Assembly (NCBI GenBank): GCA_964411125.1
Contig: CAYPJU010000028.1
Span: 7,661-71,660, forward strand
Source: JBFIHF01 sp964411125
GTDB taxonomy: Bacteria; Myxococcota_A; Bradymonadia; Bradymonadales; Bradymonadaceae
Length of the DNA stretch: 64,000 nucleotides
Direction: 5' to 3'
Within the stretch, counting starts at the first letter, position 1, and the number at the start of each line of letters is the position of its first letter. Positions 1 through 7,080 of the stretch are shown piece by piece. Under the pieces are notes generated by a model that was not told the DNA's origin, did no database searches, and was given only the letters and a program-made list of their open reading frames with translations. Both the position numbers and the translations under genes were made by a program.

Positions 1-367
1 CCTGGTCGTCGCGCTGGAACCGGATCTGACGGTCTTTCTCCGCGGCCATCGCGCCGCTGTAGGAGATACTGATGCCACGGTGGGCTCGTCGAAGCATCGG
101 CCGCTTTGCGACGAGGCTCTCGGTGGGGTCGATCTTCCCGTCGTTGTTGGAATCGTAGATCGACAGTATTCGGTCGGCCTTGGCGCCCGGTGGCTCGTGG
201 TAGACGAGCTGCATCTCGGCGTGGTTGGTGTGGACACGCATCACGATGTCTCGGCTCTGGCGGTTGCTCTGCGAAACGGCGGGAGCGGCGGGCAGGCAAC
301 AGAGGAGGGCGCCGAGTGTGGCAAACGCCACGAACCGGGTTCCTCGTCTGTCGACCGCGAGCCTCAT
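1..367 (-). CDS. secreted EF-hand protein, 3' end cut by window edge
   Basis: The reading frame opens with ATG at 367 and stays open to the left edge, giving 122 residues of a longer protein. A cleavable signal peptide is visible (charged start, then a hydrophobic run ending near residue 32). At about residues 71-82 the segment DSNNDGKIDPTE is a canonical EF-hand calcium loop (D-x-N-x-D-G-x-I-x-x-x-E). The start codon overlaps the stop of the upstream CehA-like gene by one base (TGATG), so the two are probably translationally coupled. I infer a periplasmic or outer-membrane calcium-binding protein. The function cannot be named from this fragment. Confidence 0.7.
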   Translation of the reverse strand, partial: MRLAVDRRGTRFVAFATLGALLCCLPAAPAVSQSNRQSRDIVMRVHTNHAEMQLVYHEPPGAKADRILSIYDSNNDGKIDPTESLVAKRPMLRRAHRGISISYSGAMAAEKDRQIRFQRDDQ

Positions 368-3300
368 CAGTGTGAATGGCCTCCCCATGCTTCGATCAAC
401 ACCCTGAGGTCACGAGTTTCACCTCGGGGGCGTTGCAACGGAAGCGTTTGACGTCGTAGCCCCGGAATCTTCTTGGCCGACAGGCGTCGCGGAATCTTCA
501 ACTCGTCAGGCGACACGAGGGCGTTCGGGGCTCCACGTTCAATGTAGCGGCCTGCGACGCATTCGTACACCGGTGGGTTCGGAGGGGTGAACTGGCCGTC
601 GCCGTCGGCGACTACCCAGACCGGATTCGTGAACGCGACCGGGGTGATTGGGAAGACGTATTCGACGTCGAGCCCGGGAACGCCGCTCCCGAATCCGAAC
701 GCGCCCGCGAGGCTGCCGATGACGTCACTGAAGTTGAACGGGGGGATGTCTTGCGGGCTCATGATCGGAAACATGCTCTTCGATCCTTCGACTTCCAGTA
801 CGAACCATGTGTCTTTCGCCACATCGACTTCGTAGCTCGCCTCGAAGGTCCCGTTTTCGTCGAGCTGGATCGGAATCCAGCCCCAGAAGTCGTCGGACTG
901 GTTCGGGTCGAGCCCGCGGACGACCTCGCCATTGCCGACGATGCGCAGCCGGTCGGCGCCGACCCAGTCGGCAGCCCGCACGACGACATCGATGGTGACT
1001 CGCCCGGCGGAAATCTGAGATCCGATCGGGTTGCCGTCGACGGTCATGTTGATGAACGGCCCGTTGGACACGATGTTGTGGTGCGAGCGCATCGCGTCGG
1101 TGAGCTGCTTCGCCGTGATCGCCTCGACCTCGTCGTGGCCGGTGAAGAAGTAGTTGCGCGGCATCCCCGGCTCGTCCAGGTGGGCACCGTGGCTGTCGGA
1201 GTTCCCGGTGGCGGTGTACTTCTTGTACGTGCCATCGGGGCGCGCGTAGTTGAGCAAATTGTACCAGTCGTCGAGTGCGCCGGCCGCGATCGCGGTGTCT
1301 TCGTCGCAGAGGACGTTCCATTGGTCCGGGATCATCGCCTGGGTGTACTCGTCCTTCGCGGCCTCGAGCTCGGCGGGGGTGAGAGCCGCGATGTCGGCGC
1401 GCACGACGGGCATCTCCTCGGTCGACCGGAACTCGGCGAGCAGGTCGAAGGTCTCGTTCTCGGTCAGGTCGGCGAAGAAAGTGTCTCGGAATCCTTGCCT
1501 CACCTCGGTCGGGAGAGCGTCGGGCTCACCGGGCGCAGCATTCTTGTCGAACGGCATGCGGAAGTGCCGCATCTCCTCGGTATGCGGGCCTTGCAGGACC
1601 TCGATCACGTCGAAGTCCCAACTGAAGGTCGGGCGATATTGGACCTCGCCGTCGACCTCTACCTTCTCGATGAAGGCGCTGCCGTTCGGGCTGGCGATCG
1701 AGTCGGCACTCAGGCCCCCCGGGGCGTTGTTGATCGGCAGCTCCACGGTCGCGTCGAACGGGTCCAGGTTGTGCTGCCCGAAGTATCCGAGGATCGGGGT
1801 CCGCGGGTGATTCACCTGAATCACGACCTTCTGTCCTTCGGCTGGAATGCTCCGGAGCTGATCGAAAATCCGCTGGGGTGGAACGTCCTGCCACGAGAAC
1901 GAGCCGCGATTCATCGACCCCATCTCCCGACGGACGGGGAAGCTGTTGAAGTGCCCAGCCTCGAAGGTCGTCAGCTCGATGCCGACGATCGACTTCAGGA
2001 ACGGATTGAGCTCGTACCGGAAGAGGTATGGTTCGTAGTCGGTGATGTAGTTGTGGTCGGTCGAGACGACGAGCTCGACCCCCTCACCTGCGATACTGGT
2101 GAGCCGGGTTCGATGGTCCAACCCACTGTCGATCGAGCCGAACCCGTGCATGTGAAAGTCGCCCGTGACGTACCCCGTCGTGTCCACGACCCGCGGGAGG
2201 GTCCCCTGAATCCGAACGGTGCCGCCGGGAGCGACGTCGATCTCGCGGGTGAAGATCCCGAACTCGGGGCCGCGGCTCAGGTAGGCGGTATACTTCCCCG
2301 GTCGGACGTTCAGCTCGATTCCGTCGGCATTCCCGTACTTCATGTCCTCGATGTAGCGACGCGTCGCAGGGTCCTGCGTATCGGGGACGAGGTCGGTTGG
2401 CCGCCAGGGCTCGCCGGCAACTTCGTCGACGAGAAACTCTCGATAGTTCGGCGAGGGTCCTTCGAAGTCGTGGGTACCGACGAGGGTGAGTTTGCCGGGC
2501 ATCGCGACGCCGTCATCCCCCACGATCCGCGCGACGACGGTGCCGGGGGAGGGCGCGACGAGATCGAGATAAGGAGGTGCCGATCCGCCGACTTCGAAGG
2601 GGGTCAAATCTGGAAGAGGGCGCCCTTCGCCGGTCGCCCGAGCGCAGTACTTTCCGTCTGGAAGGCGCAGCTCGAAGCGGCCGCCTTCGGCCACGAAGAC
2701 CTGATTCATGACGTGCGCGTCGGCGCCACAGCCACCCGAGCGCTGCTCGTAGACGAGCACGGAGTCCCCCTCGGCGACGGGCGAGCCAGTCACCTCGTCG
2801 GAGACGCGTCCGCGAACGGAGGTGGTGTCGGTCTCACGGATGGACCAGTACTCCTCCATGAGCGATGCCACGTCGCCGTCGCCGATGATGAGGTAGTTGA
2901 CCCATGAAAACTCGGTCGGGAACTCACCCTGAGCGGTCAGACACGCGTCCCACTGGCTGACGCACTGGTCGACCTTCTCGGGAAACTCGGCTTCGCACAC
3001 CGTCCTGGGGTCTGCGCCGGCGGAGCAGTGCGCCGGCGCGAGAGCGGGGGGCGCCTGGGCGGAGAAGACGCCGCTGAAGCCCGACGCGTTGAAGAGGAAG
3101 AGCATGTCGTCGGGCTTCGCACGTCCTCCATACGAGCCGTCCTGGTCGCGCTGGTAGACGAAGTTGTCGTCCTCGTTGACCTCCGTCATGAAACCGTAGT
3201 TCACCCCGTCGTCGTTGGTCGAAGCGACCACCGGCGTCAGGAATCCGGGGAACGCCGGCAGCGCCACCGGCTCGGAGAGTGCTTCGATGAGGCCCTGCTC

Positions 3301-4131
3301 GATGTCGTAGCCGAGGCCGGGGAGAAAGATCTGGCTGAGCTTCCCGAACCCGAGCACGTGGCCCATCGGGAGTCGAAAGCTCCCGAGGTCGAGACCGAGG
3401 AACGATTTCAGCGCGCCGAGGATCACCTGCGGCGGGAACTCGACCTTGCGGTGGGCGATGTTGCGCATCTTCGATTCGATGCGGATATGGCGGGCGCCCG
3501 GCTCCAGGATGTAGCGGGTCGAAAACTCGAGGTTCTGTCCGCTGTCGGAGTCGGGGGGCTGCTTGTCGAGGATCTCGCTGACGAGCTCCGACGGCTCCTT
3601 GTAAGCGCCGAGCAGGAGCTGGTTGAGGTAGCGGAGCATCGTCACGAACTCGCCGCCCCGGCCGCGTACTTCGATGATCGCCGGGCCACCGTCGCTGCCG
3701 TCGGCGACGACCTCGACGTTCTCGGGATCGATCATCTCGAGGAAGAACGCCGGGAACATCTCGCCGAACGAGTCGTTGCCGGACCCGCCGAGCTCGTCGC
3801 CGACGTTCGACGCGCGGACGAGGTCCGCGTCGATGAGCGACCCGCCGAATACCCCGCTTCCCCGGTTGTAGGTCTTGTCCTGCACCACGACCCGTACCCG
3901 ATCGTTCTCGAGCATGTAGTCGCCGACGTCCCCCAGGGCGGTCGGGCCGCCGATGAGCTGCGATCGTTCGCTCACCTCGTACCCGCGCGCGCGGGGCTCG
4001 GAGTCCGAGTCGCACGAACCGGTCGCGGCGAGTGCGGTCACCGCGACGGCGACGGCGGCGAAGCCGAGTCGCGGCACGAGGGACGGGGTCGACGTCTGAG
4101 TCTTCGTTTCCTGTGGCACGGTCTCTCTCAC
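367..4131 (-). CDS. CehA/McbA-like PHP-domain lipoprotein (metallohydrolase)
   Basis: Large exported protein of 1254 residues. I place the start at GTG 4131 because it shares the 4-nt GTGA overlap with the porin stop; a second GTG lies at 4119. The open frame runs upstream to 4488 but that part lies inside the porin gene. A hydrophobic segment ends in TGSC, close to a lipobox. The middle carries carboxypeptidase-regulatory-like beta domains (from about residue 437). Near residue 660 the PHP signature GDFHMHG begins, followed by STDHN, then VNHPR and GNSDSHG near residue 980, which supply the metal ligands of the CehA/McbA branch of PHP hydrolases. The family hydrolyses ester or phosphoester bonds; the substrate here is unknown. 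The gene sits between a porin and an EF-hand protein, suggesting surface substrate processing. Confidence 0.75.
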   Translation of the reverse strand: MRETVPQETKTQTSTPSLVPRLGFAAVAVAVTALAATGSCDSDSEPRARGYEVSERSQLIGGPTALGDVGDYMLENDRVRVVVQDKTYNRGSGVFGGSLIDADLVRASNVGDELGGSGNDSFGEMFPAFFLEMIDPENVEVVADGSDGGPAIIEVRGRGGEFVTMLRYLNQLLLGAYKEPSELVSEILDKQPPDSDSGQNLEFSTRYILEPGARHIRIESKMRNIAHRKVEFPPQVILGALKSFLGLDLGSFRLPMGHVLGFGKLSQIFLPGLGYDIEQGLIEALSEPVALPAFPGFLTPVVASTNDDGVNYGFMTEVNEDDNFVYQRDQDGSYGGRAKPDDMLFLFNASGFSGVFSAQAPPALAPAHCSAGADPRTVCEAEFPEKVDQCVSQWDACLTAQGEFPTEFSWVNYLIIGDGDVASLMEEYWSIRETDTTSVRGRVSDEVTGSPVAEGDSVLVYEQRSGGCGADAHVMNQVFVAEGGRFELRLPDGKYCARATGEGRPLPDLTPFEVGGSAPPYLDLVAPSPGTVVARIVGDDGVAMPGKLTLVGTHDFEGPSPNYREFLVDEVAGEPWRPTDLVPDTQDPATRRYIEDMKYGNADGIELNVRPGKYTAYLSRGPEFGIFTREIDVAPGGTVRIQGTLPRVVDTTGYVTGDFHMHGFGSIDSGLDHRTRLTSIAGEGVELVVSTDHNYITDYEPYLFRYELNPFLKSIVGIELTTFEAGHFNSFPVRREMGSMNRGSFSWQDVPPQRIFDQLRSIPAEGQKVVIQVNHPRTPILGYFGQHNLDPFDATVELPINNAPGGLSADSIASPNGSAFIEKVEVDGEVQYRPTFSWDFDVIEVLQGPHTEEMRHFRMPFDKNAAPGEPDALPTEVRQGFRDTFFADLTENETFDLLAEFRSTEEMPVVRADIAALTPAELEAAKDEYTQAMIPDQWNVLCDEDTAIAAGALDDWYNLLNYARPDGTYKKYTATGNSDSHGAHLDEPGMPRNYFFTGHDEVEAITAKQLTDAMRSHHNIVSNGPFINMTVDGNPIGSQISAGRVTIDVVVRAADWVGADRLRIVGNGEVVRGLDPNQSDDFWGWIPIQLDENGTFEASYEVDVAKDTWFVLEVEGSKSMFPIMSPQDIPPFNFSDVIGSLAGAFGFGSGVPGLDVEYVFPITPVAFTNPVWVVADGDGQFTPPNPPVYECVAGRYIERGAPNALVSPDELKIPRRLSAKKIPGLRRQTLPLQRPRGETRDLRVLIEAWGGHSH

Positions 4132-5501
4132 CAGGTCACCTGTAGAACGGCATCGAAACGATTGTTGGGCAGCGCCAATTCCTCGGACTCTTGCGTGATC
4201 GTGTAGTTCAGCATCAGACGAACCGGGTAGGGCGGCAGGTAGTTGAGGCCGAACGTGATGTGCGTCAGCGCGTCCACGTCGTCGGCACGCTCCGCTGGGT
4301 CGAAGTAAGCGTAGCGAATCGCGGGTTGGAATCCCAAGAACGGCTCCCGGTACGCGATCTGCGCCTGGTAGGCGAGGGCGCTGGTCTCCGGCGTTCCACC
4401 GTCGACGTCGGGTCGCGCGATCGTCTGGCCGATGACGCTGCCGATGACGGAGAGCCCGACGATCTGGAAAGTCGCGTCGGCGGTCCACGCGGTGACGTCT
4501 TCATCGATGACGTCGGGAGGGACGCCGAGCGAACGTGGGTTGATGGAGTAAGCGCCACCGATGGCGGCGATGTCGGCCCAATGCAGTGCCAGCCTGCCGA
4601 AGCCGGCGAGTTTCTCGTTGTCGTTGAGCGCGCGGTTCGAAGGTTGGCCATTGGTCAGTGCGATGGAGTAGCTCACTCCGGGACCTTCGGCCGAGTTGTC
4701 GTCCGAGAGGAAAAACCATCCCGGTGTGCCGACCTCGATCCCCACCTGCCGATCCACGGAGAGCCCCTCGACGTTGCGGCCCTCGACGTCCGAAACCCCT
4801 CGGCTGCCTACGGATCGGTTCGCGAACAGCAATCTCGCAGTGGAGAACTGCTCTTCGATGTCGAAGGGGGGCTTGAACTGCCCGGCGGCGATCCCGACGA
4901 AATCGAAGGGCCGATAGGCGAGATATGCGTCTCGGAGACGCGTGACGACGACGGCGTTGGCGTCGTTGGCGTCGACGTTTTCGTTGACGGCGCCGTCGAG
5001 CTGCAGCTTGAAACCGAGGTCACGCATCGTCCCTTCGAGGGTGAGACGGGCGTTGCCCATCGCGAATCCGTCGTTCCTGCCGAAGGTGCCGGTCGGGTCG
5101 TCCTGGATGCCGACGTATCCGACCCGGATGTATCCCCCGATATCGAGCGTCCAAGGATAGTCTTCCCCAAGCGTCCCTCGATTCCACGCGACTCCGACTT
5201 GATCCTCGTCGTCGGAGACGAGGTCTCCTTCGTCGACGTCGGGAACGGTGGCGGGTTCGTGATCTGCGACTTCGGCGGGGGCGGTCTTGGCGTCGTCACC
5301 GCCGCTGGCGTCACCGGCAGGTCGGACGATGCCCGTAGGGGCGGTGTCGCCGTCGTCGTCGGCCTCCGCGCCGGCCTGGGGCTCTTCGACGTTGGACGCA
5401 GCGGGGTCGGCTTCGGCTGCCGGCGGAGCGACTTCCTGGGCAGATGCAGAGAGCGGCGACGCGATGACCGCGGCGGCGAAAGCGAGTCGTATGAGGCGCA
5501 T
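4128..5501 (-). CDS. OprP/OprO-like outer-membrane porin
   Basis: Protein of 457 residues. The start is ATG 5501 (MRLIRLAFAA), which gives a proper signal peptide ending SASAQE; the longer frame to 5630 runs over the SRP RNA and is not used. A Pro/Ala/Asp/Glu-rich spacer of about 100 residues follows, then a beta-strand-rich domain beginning near LDIGGYIRVGYVG, typical of the phosphate-selective porin O/P family. The protein ends in an aromatic residue (VLQVTW), the usual signal for outer-membrane assembly. Homologues pass phosphate, polyphosphate or other anions; selectivity cannot be read here. It is first in an operon with the CehA-like lipoprotein (GTGA overlap) and an EF-hand protein. 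Confidence 0.75.
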   Translation of the reverse strand: MRLIRLAFAAAVIASPLSASAQEVAPPAAEADPAASNVEEPQAGAEADDDGDTAPTGIVRPAGDASGGDDAKTAPAEVADHEPATVPDVDEGDLVSDDEDQVGVAWNRGTLGEDYPWTLDIGGYIRVGYVGIQDDPTGTFGRNDGFAMGNARLTLEGTMRDLGFKLQLDGAVNENVDANDANAVVVTRLRDAYLAYRPFDFVGIAAGQFKPPFDIEEQFSTARLLFANRSVGSRGVSDVEGRNVEGLSVDRQVGIEVGTPGWFFLSDDNSAEGPGVSYSIALTNGQPSNRALNDNEKLAGFGRLALHWADIAAIGGAYSINPRSLGVPPDVIDEDVTAWTADATFQIVGLSVIGSVIGQTIARPDVDGGTPETSALAYQAQIAYREPFLGFQPAIRYAYFDPAERADDVDALTHITFGLNYLPPYPVRLMLNYTITQESEELALPNNRFDAVLQVTW

Positions 5502-5541
5502 GAGGACTGCTCTTGAGCGAAGTTTCGAAAAGTGTTGCGGA

Positions 5542-5570
5542 CTTATACACCACGCCCCAGAGCGAAAAAA
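5542..5570 (-). promoter_or_regulatory. possible promoter of the porin operon
   Basis: Read on the reverse strand, TATAAG lies at 5547-5542, 41 bases before the porin start codon. The matching -35 position, 17 bases upstream, falls on the T-run of the SRP RNA terminator and is a poor -35. Read-through from the stable-RNA unit is the alternative source of porin transcripts. Confidence 0.3.
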
Positions 5571-5594
5571 GCCCGCTACCTTGCGGTAGCGGGC
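5565..5594 (-). terminator. intrinsic terminator of the SRP RNA / tRNA unit
   Basis: A perfect 10-bp stem (GCCCGCTACC / GGTAGCGGGC, loop TTGC) at 5571-5594 is followed on the reverse strand by six T residues. It lies nine bases past the SRP RNA, so it ends that transcript and probably the whole tRNA-tadA unit. Confidence 0.9.
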
Positions 5595-5603
5595 TAATTC
5601 GTT

Positions 5604-5710
5604 GTCGATCCCCGCGCGGTCAGCGCACACCCATTGGACAGGTCCGCTGCTCCCTCCCGGGCCTGACGGGGTGCCTGCCCTCGGGTCGCGCTGACCGCGC
5701 GAGGATCGAC
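5604..5710 (-). ncRNA. ffs: signal recognition particle RNA (small bacterial type)
   Basis: On the reverse strand the 107-nt segment begins GTCGATCC and ends GGATCGAC. Its first and last 23 bases pair almost perfectly. The apex holds GTCAGGCCCGGGAGGGAGC, matching the conserved Ffh-binding symmetric loop and tetraloop region of 4.5S RNA. With Ffh it targets nascent inner-membrane proteins to FtsY. A strong terminator follows directly. It lies downstream of tadA and two Ser tRNAs; a tadA-SRP RNA linkage also exists in Bacillus subtilis (yaaJ-scr), where dnaX follows. Here a porin operon follows instead. Confidence 0.92.
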
Positions 5711-5712
5711 GT

Positions 5713-5761
5713 TTCGGAAGTCGCCTTCCGAAGTTGAGCCTCCGGAGTTTTCACTTCGGAG
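5713..5761. other. two hairpins between tRNA-Ser(GGA) and SRP RNA
   Basis: TTCGGAAG / CTTCCGAA (5713-5732, 4-nt loop) and CTCCGGAG / CTTCGGAG (5740-5761, one G-T pair) sit back to back in the spacer. They are candidates for RNase processing signals separating the tRNA 3' end from the SRP RNA 5' end. No T-run follows, so neither is a terminator. Confidence 0.55.
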
Positions 5762-5765
5762 TGAT

Positions 5766-5858
<93 letters not shown>

Positions 5859-5878
5859 TTAAGACGTGAGGGTTGAAA

Positions 5879-5966
5879 CGGAGGGGGTGGGATTCGAACC
5901 CACGGTACCGCTTAACGGTACACCTGATTTCGAATCAGGCGCCTTCGACCTCTCGGCCACCCCTCC
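5879..5966 (-). tRNA. tRNA-Ser(CGA)
   Basis: Acceptor GGAGGGG / CCCCTCC, long variable arm and T arm are intact. The anticodon stem CCTGA/TCAGG encloses TTCGAAA, so the anticodon is CGA (UCG). CCA is not encoded. The 5' end at 5966 directly abuts the tadA stop codon at 5967-5969, so 5' maturation of this tRNA must cut exactly at the end of the tadA message. Confidence 0.95.
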
Positions 5967-6470
5967 TCACGAATCTACTTCTTCTCCGCCCCGAATCGGC
6001 ATCGGCTTCGAGCGCCGGCCGCTTCGGATATCTCGAAAGAACTGTGTCAGAACTTCTCCGCACTTTTCTCCGAGGACACCCTCGGTGACCGCCACCTCGT
6101 GATTCAGGCGGGGATCTTCCACCAGCGCGTAGAGACTGCGTACTGCGCCTGCCTTGGGGTCGCGAGCTCCGTAGACCACGCGTCCGAGTCGGGCGTTGAC
6201 CATCGTCCCTGCGCACATCGGGCAAGGCTCCAGTGTCACGTACGTCGTGCAGCCGACGAGCCGCCAACTGCCCAGATGCTCTGCGGCGTTCCGCATCGCG
6301 AGAAGTTCGGCATGGGCCGTCGGATCCTGCCACGTTTCGCGGCGATTGAAGCCGCGACCAATCACCTCGCCGTTCGGATCCACCACCACGGCTCCGATGG
6401 GGACTTCCCCGACCTCGGCCGCTCTGGCAGCTTCGTCCAGCGCGAGTTGCATGTAACGTTCGTCCGACAT
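5967..6470 (-). CDS. tadA: tRNA-specific adenosine deaminase
   Basis: TadA (167 residues) deaminates A34 of tRNA-Arg(ACG) to inosine so that one tRNA reads CGU, CGC and CGA. The zinc and catalytic motif H-A-E is in PTAHAEL (about residues 53-59) and the second zinc motif is PCPMCAG (about 84-90), both as in the family. Start ATG 6470 (MSDERYMQ) is chosen over the open frame to 6512, which would run into the upstream tRNA. The gene is embedded in a tRNA unit: its own substrate, tRNA-Arg(ACG), lies 15 bases upstream of the start codon and tRNA-Ser(CGA) begins at the base after the stop. It is probably co-transcribed with the tRNAs and SRP RNA. Confidence 0.95.
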   Translation of the reverse strand: MSDERYMQLALDEAARAAEVGEVPIGAVVVDPNGEVIGRGFNRRETWQDPTAHAELLAMRNAAEHLGSWRLVGCTTYVTLEPCPMCAGTMVNARLGRVVYGARDPKAGAVRSLYALVEDPRLNHEVAVTEGVLGEKCGEVLTQFFRDIRSGRRSKPMPIRGGEEVDS

Positions 6471-6485
6471 GCCATACCCAAAAAG

Positions 6486-6559
<74 letters not shown>

Positions 6560-6562
6560 AAG

Positions 6563-6651
6563 CGGAGAAGGAGGGATTCGAACCCTCGATAGGGGATTAA
6601 CCCTATACTCCCTTAGCAGGGGAGCGCCTTCAGCCTCTCGGCCACTTCTCC
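6563..6651 (-). tRNA. tRNA-Ser(GCT)
   Basis: Acceptor GGAGAAG / CTTCTCC, long variable arm and T arm are intact. The anticodon stem CTCCC/GGGAG encloses CTGCTAA, so the anticodon is GCT (AGC and AGU). CCA is not encoded. It lies three bases upstream of tRNA-Arg(ACG). Confidence 0.95.
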
Positions 6652-6662
6652 AGATTCGTTCG

Positions 6663-6692
6663 GTGCGTTCGAGATCGGACTCTCGATCGCAC
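6663..6692. other. hairpin in tRNA-Ser(TGA)/tRNA-Ser(GCT) spacer
   Basis: GTGCG-TT-CGAGA, loop TCGGAC, TCTCG-AT-CGCAC forms a two-part stem of at least 10 pairs with a small internal mismatch. With no T-run, it is more likely an RNase III or RNase E processing element than a terminator. Confidence 0.5.
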
Positions 6693-6736
6693 TTGAACCT
6701 GCTCTCCAACTGTCAAAGAACCGGCCCCTATTCCAA

Positions 6737-6821
6737 CGGAGGGGGTGGGATTCGAACCCACGAAGCTTTGCAGCTTGCCGGTTTTCAAGACCGGTGCCTT
6801 CAACCACTCGGCCACCCCTCC
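6737..6821 (-). tRNA. tRNA-Ser(TGA)
   Basis: Acceptor GGAGGGG / CCCCTCC and a long variable arm are present. The anticodon stem CCGGT/ACCGG encloses CTTGAAA, so the anticodon is TGA (UCA, UCG). CCA is not encoded. It is the first RNA of the cluster, and with GGA, CGA and GCT it completes the serine isoacceptors usual for bacteria. Confidence 0.95.
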
Positions 6822-6862
6822 CAGTCCCGTCTGCAATTTTCGGGGACGTGTCGGGAGGGGGA

Positions 6863-6890
6863 AGTGTATCGATAGCGGCCCGTCCGTCAA
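6863..6890 (-). promoter_or_regulatory. sigma70-type promoter of the tRNA-tadA-SRP RNA unit
   Basis: On the reverse strand TTGACG (6890-6885), a 16-bp spacer and TACACT (6868-6863) stand about 40 bases before tRNA-Ser(TGA). It is the best promoter match in the 259-bp gap between the sulfatase gene and the tRNA cluster. Confidence 0.6.
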
Positions 6891-7080
6891 GCCTCATGTT
6901 CGTGGTTTTCTGCATCGGAGGATCCTCACCATCGAGCCGGCTATCGGCCCCTGTTCATGGGCTCTCGAGGCAATCTGGTCCTGTCGCGGGGCGCTCCCGG
7001 TGGTGAAGAAATGTAAATCTGGGTGGTTTCAGAAACCCTCCCGGGTGGAACGGTCGCTCCGATACGCCGCGATTACCATC

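Noticed and set aside
751..2907. 718-residue open frame on the + strand
   Set aside because: Antisense to the CehA-like gene, without motif, signal or start context; an artefact of high GC third positions.
4132..4488. N-terminal extension of the CehA-like frame
   Set aside because: Lies inside the porin gene in another frame; the signal peptide and GTGA overlap place the start at 4131.
5502..5630. N-terminal extension of the porin frame
   Set aside because: Covers the SRP RNA terminator and part of the RNA; the signal peptide starts at 5501.
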